A DNA stretch of 46,747 nucleotides from JADKFD01 sp050250665 (GTDB lineage Bacteria > Pseudomonadota > Gammaproteobacteria > Xanthomonadales > SZUA-5), in the NCBI GenBank assembly GCA_050250665.1, contig JBFWOF010000051.1:1-46747 (forward strand), written 5' to 3'. Below, piece after piece: positions 33,974-41,509 of this stretch. Position numbers and translations under genes: made by a program. The notes beneath the pieces were generated by a model that worked only from the letters and a program-made list of their open reading frames with translations, made no database searches and was not told where the DNA came from. Every line of letters starts with the position of its first letter. Position 1 is the first letter of the stretch.

Positions 33974-35779
33974 ATGAAATCATTCGCGAGGACAATAGCT
34001 CCCAACAGCAAACATGACGATTTGATATACCCGTACGGCTCGCGAGTGTGCGCAAGAGTGCACCGCATGCTCAGTGGCCTTGCCCTGGCAACGGCCATGG
34101 CAGTCTCTGGCGGAACATTGTTGGCGGCCGGCCCGGCGTCCGTTGACCTGAGAACTCCCGCCGATTTCGGAGCCCTGGCTGGTGCGGCGATTTCTGGAAC
34201 TGGCCATGTTAATGGGGATGTGGGGTCAGGTACGGGAGCCATCGCCCCGGCGATCACCTCCAACGGCACCATCTACCCCACCGGTGATGCTGTTGTAATG
34301 ACCGCTTTGGATGATTTCTCGACAGCGTACGCTGATGGGATGAATCGACCCCATGATATTTTGTTGTCCGCGGGCGCCTATGAGTTAGGCGGAAAATCCT
34401 TAGCGCCTGGAGTTTATAGAATCGGAGGGGCTGCGACGTTGGCTACCCCGATTACCCTGAATGCCAATGGAGACCCTGATGCCGTTTTCATCATACAAAT
34501 TGTGGGAGCATTCAGTTCAGCAGCGTCCGTAGGTAATGTGGTATTGATAAATGATGCTCGAAGTTCGAATGTATTTTGGGTCGTTGAAGGTGCTGTTGCC
34601 ATGGGGGCAAGTACGCGCACGGAGGGCACAATCCTTGGGGCCGCAGCTATCGCATTTGGTGCCAATTCAACCATCAGCGGTCGCTTGATGGCTGGTTCAG
34701 CTGCCGGCACCATCGCAATAGACACGACCACAATTTCAGTCCCGGTGGAACCTTCCCTTGTGGGCGGCCGGATCTGGCTCGACTCGAACGGCGACGGCAT
34801 TCAAGATCCGACTGAAAGCACCGGGTTCTCTGGCGTGCCGGTCACTCTGTTGCAGCTTGTTCCTGACGGCCTGACCATAGAGCTTGGAACCGCCGCAAAC
34901 TTCGGCGCCCTGGCTGTAGGGGCAATTTCCGGAACCGGCCATGTTGAACAAGATGTGGGTTCGGGGGCGGGCGCCATTGCCCCGGCAATAACCTCGGATG
35001 GAACCATTTATCCAACCGGTAATGCAGTGGCCACCACTTCTCTGACAGATGCTTCCGCAGCCTACACTGATGGCAAAAATCGTTCCTATAATGTTCTGCT
35101 GTCCGCGGCTGCTTTTGAGTTGGGCGGAACGACGTTAACTCCCGGCGTTTATAAAATCGGAGCGGCTGCGACTTTGGCTTCTCCGGTTACGCTTGATGCC
35201 GAAGGGGACCCTCAGGGTGTTTTTATCCTGCAAATAGTAGGCGCTTTGGGTGCAACAGCATCTGTAGGAAATGTGATTTTGATGAATGAAGCTCAAAGTG
35301 CGAATATCTTTTGGATCGTCGAAGGCGCTGTTTCCATGGGGGCAAATACGCACATGGAGGGAACCATACTCGGAGGCGCAGCGATCAGTTTTGGTGCCGG
35401 CACAAACACAAACGGTCGATTGTTGGTGGGTTCGGCTGCAGGTGCCATCGCATTGGACACGACGACAATTTCATTGGTAACTGGAGATCCGCCCATAGGA
35501 AATCCACCACCGATTGCTGTGGCGGACACAGTGACCGATGCCGGCGGCAACTATTTATTCGAGAATGTTCTGCCAGGCATTTATATCGTCGCGTGGGATC
35601 TTACCAGTGTATCAACCGATTTCCGCATCACCAGCAACGGCGTATCCGGCGACGTAGGCGGATTTGTCAATACTGCGGATTTTGAAGTTCAGGGCGGAAC
35701 AGCCCACCTTGATGTGGATCTCGGGCTGGTCCCCATAGTGGATGGCGTGTTCCACGATGGCTTTGACCTGAATCAGTGA
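33974..35779 (+). CDS. Secreted protein with two ice-binding-like (DUF3494) domains and a split SdrD_B-type domain
   Basis: 601 aa. The ATG at 33974 has AAGGAAT 7 nt upstream. The long N-terminal region ends in a hydrophobic signal segment (MLSGLALATAMAVSGGTLLAAG). Domain 1 (about 56-256) and domain 2 (about 298-503) are DUF3494/ice-binding-like, each with FGALA..AISGTGHV, GTIYPTG, ELGG..L.PGVY.IG, (I/L)QIVGA, VFW(V/I)VEGAV and EGTILG. Residues 262-294 (GGRIWLDSNGDGIQDPTEST) are the first half of an SdrD_B-type domain, and 513-587 (TVTDAGGNYLFENVLPGIYIV) the second half, so domain 2 interrupts it. The protein ends VFHDGFDLNQ. Base composition is AT-richer than the neighbours, suggesting transfer. 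The role may be adhesion or ice binding. Confidence 0.88.
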   Translation: MKSFARTIAPNSKHDDLIYPYGSRVCARVHRMLSGLALATAMAVSGGTLLAAGPASVDLRTPADFGALAGAAISGTGHVNGDVGSGTGAIAPAITSNGTIYPTGDAVVMTALDDFSTAYADGMNRPHDILLSAGAYELGGKSLAPGVYRIGGAATLATPITLNANGDPDAVFIIQIVGAFSSAASVGNVVLINDARSSNVFWVVEGAVAMGASTRTEGTILGAAAIAFGANSTISGRLMAGSAAGTIAIDTTTISVPVEPSLVGGRIWLDSNGDGIQDPTESTGFSGVPVTLLQLVPDGLTIELGTAANFGALAVGAISGTGHVEQDVGSGAGAIAPAITSDGTIYPTGNAVATTSLTDASAAYTDGKNRSYNVLLSAAAFELGGTTLTPGVYKIGAAATLASPVTLDAEGDPQGVFILQIVGALGATASVGNVILMNEAQSANIFWIVEGAVSMGANTHMEGTILGGAAISFGAGTNTNGRLLVGSAAGAIALDTTTISLVTGDPPIGNPPPIAVADTVTDAGGNYLFENVLPGIYIVAWDLTSVSTDFRITSNGVSGDVGGFVNTADFEVQGGTAHLDVDLGLVPIVDGVFHDGFDLNQ

Positions 35780-36103
35780 GCCCATCTTGATACGGCCGTG
35801 CAGAACCCGCCCGCCGCACCATGGCAAGAACCGAGCAGCCCCGCCAGGCGGATTCCGCCGCCCTACCCGCGACGCGGAATCGATCCTCGCGTCCGTTCGC
35901 GGCAATCGGATGCAGCCGAAAGCGTGCTGACTGGACCGCCTCGGGCGACCGCACAAAGCTTTGCTCCAGTCCAACGCCGTAAGCCGTCCAGTCCTCCTCA
36001 TCCACGCCGAATGCCGCGTCTTTGCGGCACGTCGTGCGGGGAAGCGTCGTCCGGGGACACCCAGAAGCCCGTGACCGCAGGATTGTGGGTGTCCAGATCT
36101 TGT
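35780..36103. other. 324-bp region without a supported gene
   Basis: It contains CGGATTCCGCCGCCCTACCC-type repeat sequence. Minus-strand stretches look protein-like in part (for example VDEEDWTAYGVGLEQSFVRS and VTGFWVSPDDASPHD) but lie in different frames and lack a start. They may be remnants of a decayed gene. Nothing can be named. Confidence 0.4.
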
Positions 36104-36810
36104 GCTGGCGCCGGTAGGAGCGACCTTGCGTCGCGACCGGCAATTCGCACCGACGCCGTCACGGTCGCGCCGCAAGGGCGCTCCTACAAATGAACAGGGT
36201 TGGCGTTGCAGCGACGATCAGCGCAATCAGCAGCTGCTCAGATTCATCGCGAAAGGCGCTCGAAAACCACGGTGCTGGCCGTATCTCGCTCCGGGTCGTA
36301 CTCGGTGCCATTGGCGACATAGGTTTCTTCGCGCGTGAGGCGACCGTCCGGCTCGTGTCGTACCCAGAACGCATGCGCGTGCGAGGCCTCAGGGTTCTGC
36401 AGATTGGCGCCGTCGATGAACAGAAAATGGTGCGCGCCGGTGCTGTCGGTTCCGGTAAGAGCCAGTCGCGGTGCATTGCCTTGCGGGCAGTAGTGCGTCG
36501 CCAGCAGGCGAGTGCCGTCCATGGTGTACACCGTCATTGATTGCCGGGTTGGGCTCATCGTCCAGGTTTCAACCAGGGCGCTGCCGCCGGCCATCAATTT
36601 GAACTCGACCAGGGTATCTCTGCCTGATTCTGTCGCGCGCCAGTGGCCCACCAGAGTCTTGAGCTGCTCAAAGGCAGCCTCGGCCGGCGGCTCGGCTGCA
36701 TGGCACAGCGCAGGTGCCGAGAGAAACAGGCAAGCGGCAAGTAGCGCATTGAATCGCATGGTGGTCTCCAGAATGTCTCAAACCGCGCAAGGCGGATTCT
36801 CAATCAGGGC
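36104..36810. repeat. Duplication copy 2 (~707 bp, direct)
   Basis: Direct repeat of 31588-32294 (constant offset 4516 bp). It begins at GCTGGCGCCGGTAGGAG and ends after CTCAATCA. It carries a REP-like inverted pair and a complete copy of the secreted-protein gene. Confidence 0.85.
36244..36759 (-). CDS. Secreted DUF1579-like protein, copy 2
   Basis: A 171-aa paralogue of the protein at 31728-32243, within the duplicated block. Signal peptide MRFNALLAACLFLSAPALCHA, then the same FEQLKTLVGHWRATESG core and beta-rich body. Differences are concentrated in the signal peptide and the following ~10 residues (AEPPAEAAFEQ versus VEPPAHAAFEQ), with a few conservative changes later. Both copies are intact, which suggests that both are still under selection or that the duplication is young. 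The function is unknown. Confidence 0.8.
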   Translation of the reverse strand: MRFNALLAACLFLSAPALCHAAEPPAEAAFEQLKTLVGHWRATESGRDTLVEFKLMAGGSALVETWTMSPTRQSMTVYTMDGTRLLATHYCPQGNAPRLALTGTDSTGAHHFLFIDGANLQNPEASHAHAFWVRHEPDGRLTREETYVANGTEYDPERDTASTVVFERLSR

Positions 36811-37002
36811 GAACTCGCCACTGACACCATCGCAACGAGTGAGCCGCCCTACAAGGCGGATTCCGCCGCGAATCGGCGAGTCGACAGCGGACTGCGCTGT
36901 CCTGAGTGGCCATCGGCGGAATTCGCACGCCGAAGCCGTGCGGGTTCCGCTGTACCCGAGAAGTCGCCTTACGCGAAAATCCGCCTTGCCCTGGCTACGT
37001 GC

Positions 37003-37836
37003 TCACGTCGCCTTCCCGCGTGTGCTCCGGGTTGCCCAACGCCATGCCCAGCGCCACAGCAAGGCCAGCGGGAAGAACAACACGACGATGGGGAGCAGGA
37101 AGCCGGCATATTCGGCCGCGCCGTCGATGCCGTATTCGAAGTTCGATGCAAAGGTGTCCCAGAGTCCGGAAAGGGAAAAGTCCGACTCGTCCTCCCATTC
37201 CAGGTTGCTGGTGAAATTGAGGGTCAGGTGATTGGTCTCGATGCGCCGCCGCTGTTGTGCGGACTCCTGCGCCAGCGATTGCAGGCGTGAGTCGATGGCG
37301 GCCAGGTTTTCCGACAGGGCGATGAGATCAGATACCGCAAGATCCTTGCGCTCGCTGAATTCCAGCAATTTCGCGCGCTGACGCGTCAGCAGATCGCGGC
37401 TGTCGCTCACATCGGCGACTGCGTCCGCCAGATCCTCTGCCGAGGTCTGCCGCGTGGAGATCTGGGTTCCTTCGCCGCCGAGCTTGACCAGTGCTTCGAC
37501 CGCGGCGGGCACCACGCGCATGGCGATGCTGCCTCTCGCAGCGCGCCCCGACGTCGATTCCATCGAAAGCACGCTGCAAGCCCCGAAGCGCTCCTCGTTG
37601 CACGCGCTCTGAAGCGCCGCGATCCGCCCGGCAATACTGTACGGATCAACCTCAAAGCCGACCGTGTGCGTGTAAGCCAGGAATCCGCCTGCCTTCGATG
37701 AAATACCGGCCACACCCTCCGGCGCACTGGCCCCGGGTGGAGCCACCGACTCTTTCTTGCAGGCTGCCAGCGTGCAGAGCAGCAACAGCGAAATCAGCAC
37801 TCTGGACAAGGCGCGAACCGTCAAAAGCTGAGTCAT
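37003..37836 (-). CDS. DUF4349-type lipoprotein with C-terminal membrane segment
   Basis: A 277-aa predicted envelope protein. The lipobox LAAC lies within VLISLLLLCTLAACKKE. The middle region shows the DUF4349 pattern: SIAMRVVPAAVEALVKLGGEGTQIS, a coiled coil with SRDLLTRQRAKLLEFSERKD and LAAIDSRLQSLAQESAQQRR, then ETNHLTLNFTSN. A C-terminal transmembrane span (FLLPIVVLFFPLALLWRW) ends in a basic tail. The frame opens at 37977, but the ATG at 37836 gives the signal sequence. The function is unknown. It is flanked on the upstream side by a repeat cluster. Confidence 0.85.
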   Translation of the reverse strand: MTQLLTVRALSRVLISLLLLCTLAACKKESVAPPGASAPEGVAGISSKAGGFLAYTHTVGFEVDPYSIAGRIAALQSACNEERFGACSVLSMESTSGRAARGSIAMRVVPAAVEALVKLGGEGTQISTRQTSAEDLADAVADVSDSRDLLTRQRAKLLEFSERKDLAVSDLIALSENLAAIDSRLQSLAQESAQQRRRIETNHLTLNFTSNLEWEDESDFSLSGLWDTFASNFEYGIDGAAEYAGFLLPIVVLFFPLALLWRWAWRWATRSTRGKAT

Positions 37837-37990
37837 GTGGGTTCCCGGCACAGTATGGGTGTTCGTCGACCGAACAACGGTCCAAGGCCTGCGCAGAATT
37901 GCACACAAAGGGCGAGGCACGGCCGTGCCCACAGCAACGGCATTCAGCTCAAATAGGGCAGAACCCGCCCACCGCACCGTGTCAGTCAGC

Positions 37991-38274
37991 AGTAGCCCGG
38001 GTAAGCCGAAGGCGCACCCGGGAAGTCCTGCCGCAAAGCCCCCGGGTGCGCTGGCGCTTACGCGGGCTACTTGCTGGGATCGCCGAGTTGCACTCGGCGC
38101 TTCTGGCCCGGGAAGTGCGCAAAGCCACAGCGCCGACTACAAGTCGGCGATCCCAGGTCGTCCGATGCCAGCACCTAAGCCGCCGCTGGGATCGCCGAGT
38201 TGCACTCGGCGCTTCTGGCCCGGGAAGTGCGCAAAGCCACAGCGCCGACTACAAGTCGGCGATCCCAGGTCGTC
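37991..38274. repeat. TAGCCCGGGTAAGC hairpin plus a tandem pair of 90-bp hairpin repeats
   Basis: 37991-38066 is a copy of the element at 25481 and 31531. 38073-38162 and 38185-38274 are near-identical 90-bp direct copies with a 112-bp period. Each is itself a long imperfect palindrome, opening GCTGGGATCGCCGAGTTGCA and closing CTACAAGTCGGCGATCCCAG. A half copy occurs at 25586-25620. The plus-strand frame across the array is not a gene. Confidence 0.8.
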
Positions 38275-38347
38275 GGCACCCGCAGGTCATCCTGAGTCGA
38301 TGGGATCTGGCTATGCTCGACCTGCACGATTCCGGGACCAACATTCC

Positions 38348-38686
38348 ATGACCGACGCCGAACAAGTCGTTTCGCAAAAGAAGAAGACGCCGTTCGACAA
38401 AGTCATCAAGGGGCTGGACTTCACCCTTCGCGTGCTGGGCTTGCTGGCCGCGGTGCTGCTTGCAATCATGGGGTTCTTCATCGTGCTGATGGGAGCCAAC
38501 AAGGAGCCGATCATGGCCTTTGGCGCTCTCGCTGTCGGCAGCGTGCTGTTGGGGATACTCGCCATTTCTGCGATCGACCCTGATCGGCTCACCCGACGAC
38601 TGCCCGAGTCCGGCAATATCCGCGTGCTGCTCGGCCGACTACCCGTCTATCTCGTGCTCTTGTTGGTTATCTATTTCTTTACCTAA
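38348..38686 (+). CDS. Small membrane protein of unknown function
   Basis: A 112-aa protein. A charged cytoplasmic N-terminus (MTDAEQVVSQKKKTPFDKV) is followed by three hydrophobic spans: LRVLGLLAAVLLAIMGFFIV, IMAFGALAVGSVLLGILAIS and LPVYLVLLLVIYFFT at the very end. No family was recognised. The frame is open much further upstream through the repeat array, but the ATG at 38348 is the first plausible start. The upstream GGGA gives only a weak RBS. Single gene. Confidence 0.65.
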   Translation: MTDAEQVVSQKKKTPFDKVIKGLDFTLRVLGLLAAVLLAIMGFFIVLMGANKEPIMAFGALAVGSVLLGILAISAIDPDRLTRRLPESGNIRVLLGRLPVYLVLLLVIYFFT

Positions 38687-38882
38687 ATCAGCTAAGAAGA
38701 ACAGCTCAAGCAGGGCAGAACCCGCCCACCCTAAAGTGGCGCCGCGCCATCAGGCCCCGCGAAGCCGATCGCGCTGCCCAAGTAGCGACCAGACAACAAT
38801 CTTCGGCACCCCATGCGCGGCAATCGGCGGAATCCGCAGGGCGAAGCCTTCCAGCTACCGCCCAAGCTGAGAATCCGCCCTA

Positions 38883-39164
38883 CGTGCGTTGCGACCTCGT
38901 CAGCCGACCAAGTCGCAACCGCCTCCGGCAGGGTCTGAACCATCACAGGTACATGGTGGCTCATTACCGCATGGCCCCAGACCGCCACGCCGAAGATCGC
39001 GGCGAGTTGGTGAATGCGGTCCTCCACCCACTGCGGCGGTGCACGAAGGAGCGGTCAGACAACCGATCCTCCCCACCAAGGAAAGCCCGTCGTACGCAGC
39101 GCGAGACGCAGTGGAAAGTACCCGGCGACCCGGGAGGAATCAGGATGGAGCGGGCGTAGGTCAT
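38883..39164 (-). pseudogene. Decayed Y1 (HUH) IS200-like/REP-associated transposase fragment
   Basis: The N-terminal frame (from 39164) reads SPGTFHCVSRCVRRAFLGGE then DRLSDRSFVHRR, matching the usual 'YHCISRCVRRAFLCGED..T..S.EHR' opening of this transposase group. The reading then shifts to another frame (below about 39027), which continues EDRIHQLAAIFGVAVWGHAV and MSHHVPVMVQTLPEAVATWS, the remembered '..L..IFA..V.AYAVMSNH.H.V' block. The HUH pair is damaged (HHVPVM), the catalytic Tyr region is missing, and the sequence runs into a repeat at about 38883. It is clearly non-functional. Confidence 0.7.
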
Positions 39165-39281
39165 GGGCCACGTCATTGACCTCGCCCGAGCTCATGTCAG
39201 TCGGAAAAAGACGGCAAAGTTCGTAGGGAAAATCCTACAAATTGGGTGTCCAGTGATGTTTCCATACGTGTCCATTGTTGT

Positions 39282-41219
39282 TTACGTTGTTGATTGGTCG
39301 GTGTCCGCAATGGGGCCGAAAAATTGAACAACTGCATCGTCAGGCGAAAAATCCCCTCCTTTACTCTCGCGCAACTCACTAACAAAATCATTCAACTCAT
39401 GCATCCGTTCAACACTACGTATCTTCTCGATTTTAGTCGCTATCTCTGCAGTTTTCTTCTCGTCAATATACAACAGCGTGGTCAACAATGACACGCTCTG
39501 TCTTGCCTCGTAATCCGAACCCACCGCCATCGACAGAAAATCCATAATCCTAGCCGGGTTGGCAGCAAATATTCTTGACAGGCCTTCAACAACATCAATA
39601 AGCGCCTTGTCCCATGTTGCAAATATAAATCCAACATCAATTCGATTTTTTAGGTAGGTTGCAACCTTCGCGTCATGGTCGACAATTAACGAATAATCCT
39701 CAGGCTTTCGTTTTGCTATCTCCAACCGAATCTCCGGCGCGTATCGTCCCTCATCTATGATTCCAATATCAAAAGAGCTCAAAATTGATTCAATTTTATT
39801 TTCAATACGCAACATCGACGCCCCTGGCCGTATTCCAAAGTGTTCGAGAAATCTGGCCAAAGTGTATTCCGATGAGACGTCACCCCGATGATATGCATGG
39901 GAAAAGTGGCTCAAGTACGCGTTGCCAGATTCTCTAAGAAAGCTCTTCAAGTCGGAATCCAATAGATCATACTCCGTCAGGAACTCCAGAGCCTTACATC
40001 CATGACTAGCCATCTCGTTCAGATAGCACCGCGGTACTTTAATAGAAATACCATGAGCCGCACATACATCGTGAAGTGCTGAAGCAGCCAACCCATAACG
40101 CGAACGCGCCGGACCAAACGACAACCCGAACATCATCGGCATCGCAACACTCGAATCAAGCACCATTACAACTTCAGCATGGCGCCCCAGCGCCCTAAAA
40201 ATATCAAACGTATTCGTTGAAAAAATGTGATTGACAGCCTCGCCGTATCCTTTTATTTTGGCCTGATTGAGAGATGAAAGATCTTCGAATATCTCCTGCT
40301 TTCTCCGACCCAAGCCTTTATCAGCAATGAACTGAAGCAAACTAATCGCAAAGACATCATTTCCATCCAACTGCTCACCCCGAGCGATCAACTCAAGGGA
40401 CATTTCAATCAATTCGCGCGCTTCTGTATCCTCTAATTTGTACTTCTCACATAATGCCTTAGTATCCGACGCGATTGAAGTTAAATAGTCGAGCTCGGCG
40501 GATTTCATCTGGGCGCATGCATCATCCGTCAAGTAGATTTTATTTTCATCGTAATGCAGGATTTTTCGCGATCGAAGACTCGCGGCGAAACGTCTTAGGT
40601 CATTTTCGACGTTAGCCCCTGGTAACGCATTAGACAACGCACCAATGAGCTCAATCTCAGACACTGAAGCGTTTTTGTACACAAATGCTTTGATATTTGA
40701 TTCAAAAATCTCTTGTCTCAAATCTCGAGCATCACTCGAAAAAAGAAGATAACTACTAATTGCTATCTCAGATACTGAAGCAATTACTTTGTCTCCAACT
40801 TGAATTCCGAGAACCTCATAGGTGCGCTTAGAAATTCCAGGTAGTGCCAGCGCGCTAGAAAGAGCCTTCAAGTCAATCAGAGAAATTTCAACCTCGCCAG
40901 CAAGTTTATATCCGGAGGCCCTGAATTCAGAAAAATTGCTGTCGGGAATCGATCTATTTGTGATGTAAAGCAGGTGGCGTTTACCCTTTGATAGAGTTAA
41001 TTCAGTTTCATCATTTATCTTTGTCTGCCAGTCTTTACGTACGCTCAGCTGAATGCGCAAGTCAGAGCGCGAAGTAGCCACATCCCGCCCCCCATCGCCG
41101 GACCCATCGATAATCCTAACGTCGTTGTAGCCTTGCGCGGTCAGATAGAGGAGCGCGATGTCATAAAAACGCTTCTCCTCCAAACTTTCGATCAGCTTCT
41201 TCATCCCCGAGAAGTACAT
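39282..41219 (-). CDS. Large defence-like protein: PD-(D/E)XK (Mrr-like) plus PIN-like domain
   Basis: 645 aa, from an ATG with GAGGAA 7 nt upstream. It is strikingly AT-rich compared with the rest of the window and is probably transferred. Residues ~15-70: FYDIALLYLTAQGYNDV, then DGSGDGGRDV with Asp42 and RIQLSVRKDWQTKI (Gln57, Lys62/Lys67), an Mrr-like PD-(D/E)XK nuclease pattern. The middle (~170-330) is helical, with a winged-helix-like KILHYDENKIYLTDDA. Residues ~345-560 look PIN-like: Asp355 in VVMVLDSSVAMP, Glu402 in YLNEMAS, Asp514/516 in LIVDHDAKVATYL, Asp537 in FIFATWDKALIDV. Both catalytic sets appear intact. I know no named family with this fusion. It lies downstream of the kinase operon (290 bp away) and may be part of it or separate. 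Confidence 0.7.
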   Translation of the reverse strand: MYFSGMKKLIESLEEKRFYDIALLYLTAQGYNDVRIIDGSGDGGRDVATSRSDLRIQLSVRKDWQTKINDETELTLSKGKRHLLYITNRSIPDSNFSEFRASGYKLAGEVEISLIDLKALSSALALPGISKRTYEVLGIQVGDKVIASVSEIAISSYLLFSSDARDLRQEIFESNIKAFVYKNASVSEIELIGALSNALPGANVENDLRRFAASLRSRKILHYDENKIYLTDDACAQMKSAELDYLTSIASDTKALCEKYKLEDTEARELIEMSLELIARGEQLDGNDVFAISLLQFIADKGLGRRKQEIFEDLSSLNQAKIKGYGEAVNHIFSTNTFDIFRALGRHAEVVMVLDSSVAMPMMFGLSFGPARSRYGLAASALHDVCAAHGISIKVPRCYLNEMASHGCKALEFLTEYDLLDSDLKSFLRESGNAYLSHFSHAYHRGDVSSEYTLARFLEHFGIRPGASMLRIENKIESILSSFDIGIIDEGRYAPEIRLEIAKRKPEDYSLIVDHDAKVATYLKNRIDVGFIFATWDKALIDVVEGLSRIFAANPARIMDFLSMAVGSDYEARQSVSLLTTLLYIDEKKTAEIATKIEKIRSVERMHELNDFVSELRESKGGDFSPDDAVVQFFGPIADTDQSTT

Positions 41220-41509
41220 AGCTCGTTCCTCTGTTAATCAACGAAGATCAAATGGCAGCCCGCAGTCTGCGATAATTAGGGACATGGATTCGCGGGAGGA
41301 CTGGGAAAAGAGCTCCAAATCAAATGATGTTCAGCGCCCATCGTTGTCTGACTCAGAGCGCTGTTGAGAGAGACCGCGCTACGACGACATAGCGTCATTC
41401 ATGCCGGCAGACTTGAAATCATCAGCCGGCACCAAGGTCAATACCACGGCCCACACCTGCCACATCGTGAGTCGAGTCAGGAAAGGCTGCCTTGCTTTTG
41501 AAGTCGTTC

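Noticed and set aside
33561..36068. 14-bp inverted match GCTTCTGGGTGTCC on both sides of the ice-binding-like gene, as possible element ends
   Set aside because: Several 14-bp matches are expected by chance in a 47-kb window counting both strands, and no other sign of transposon ends or target duplication was found.
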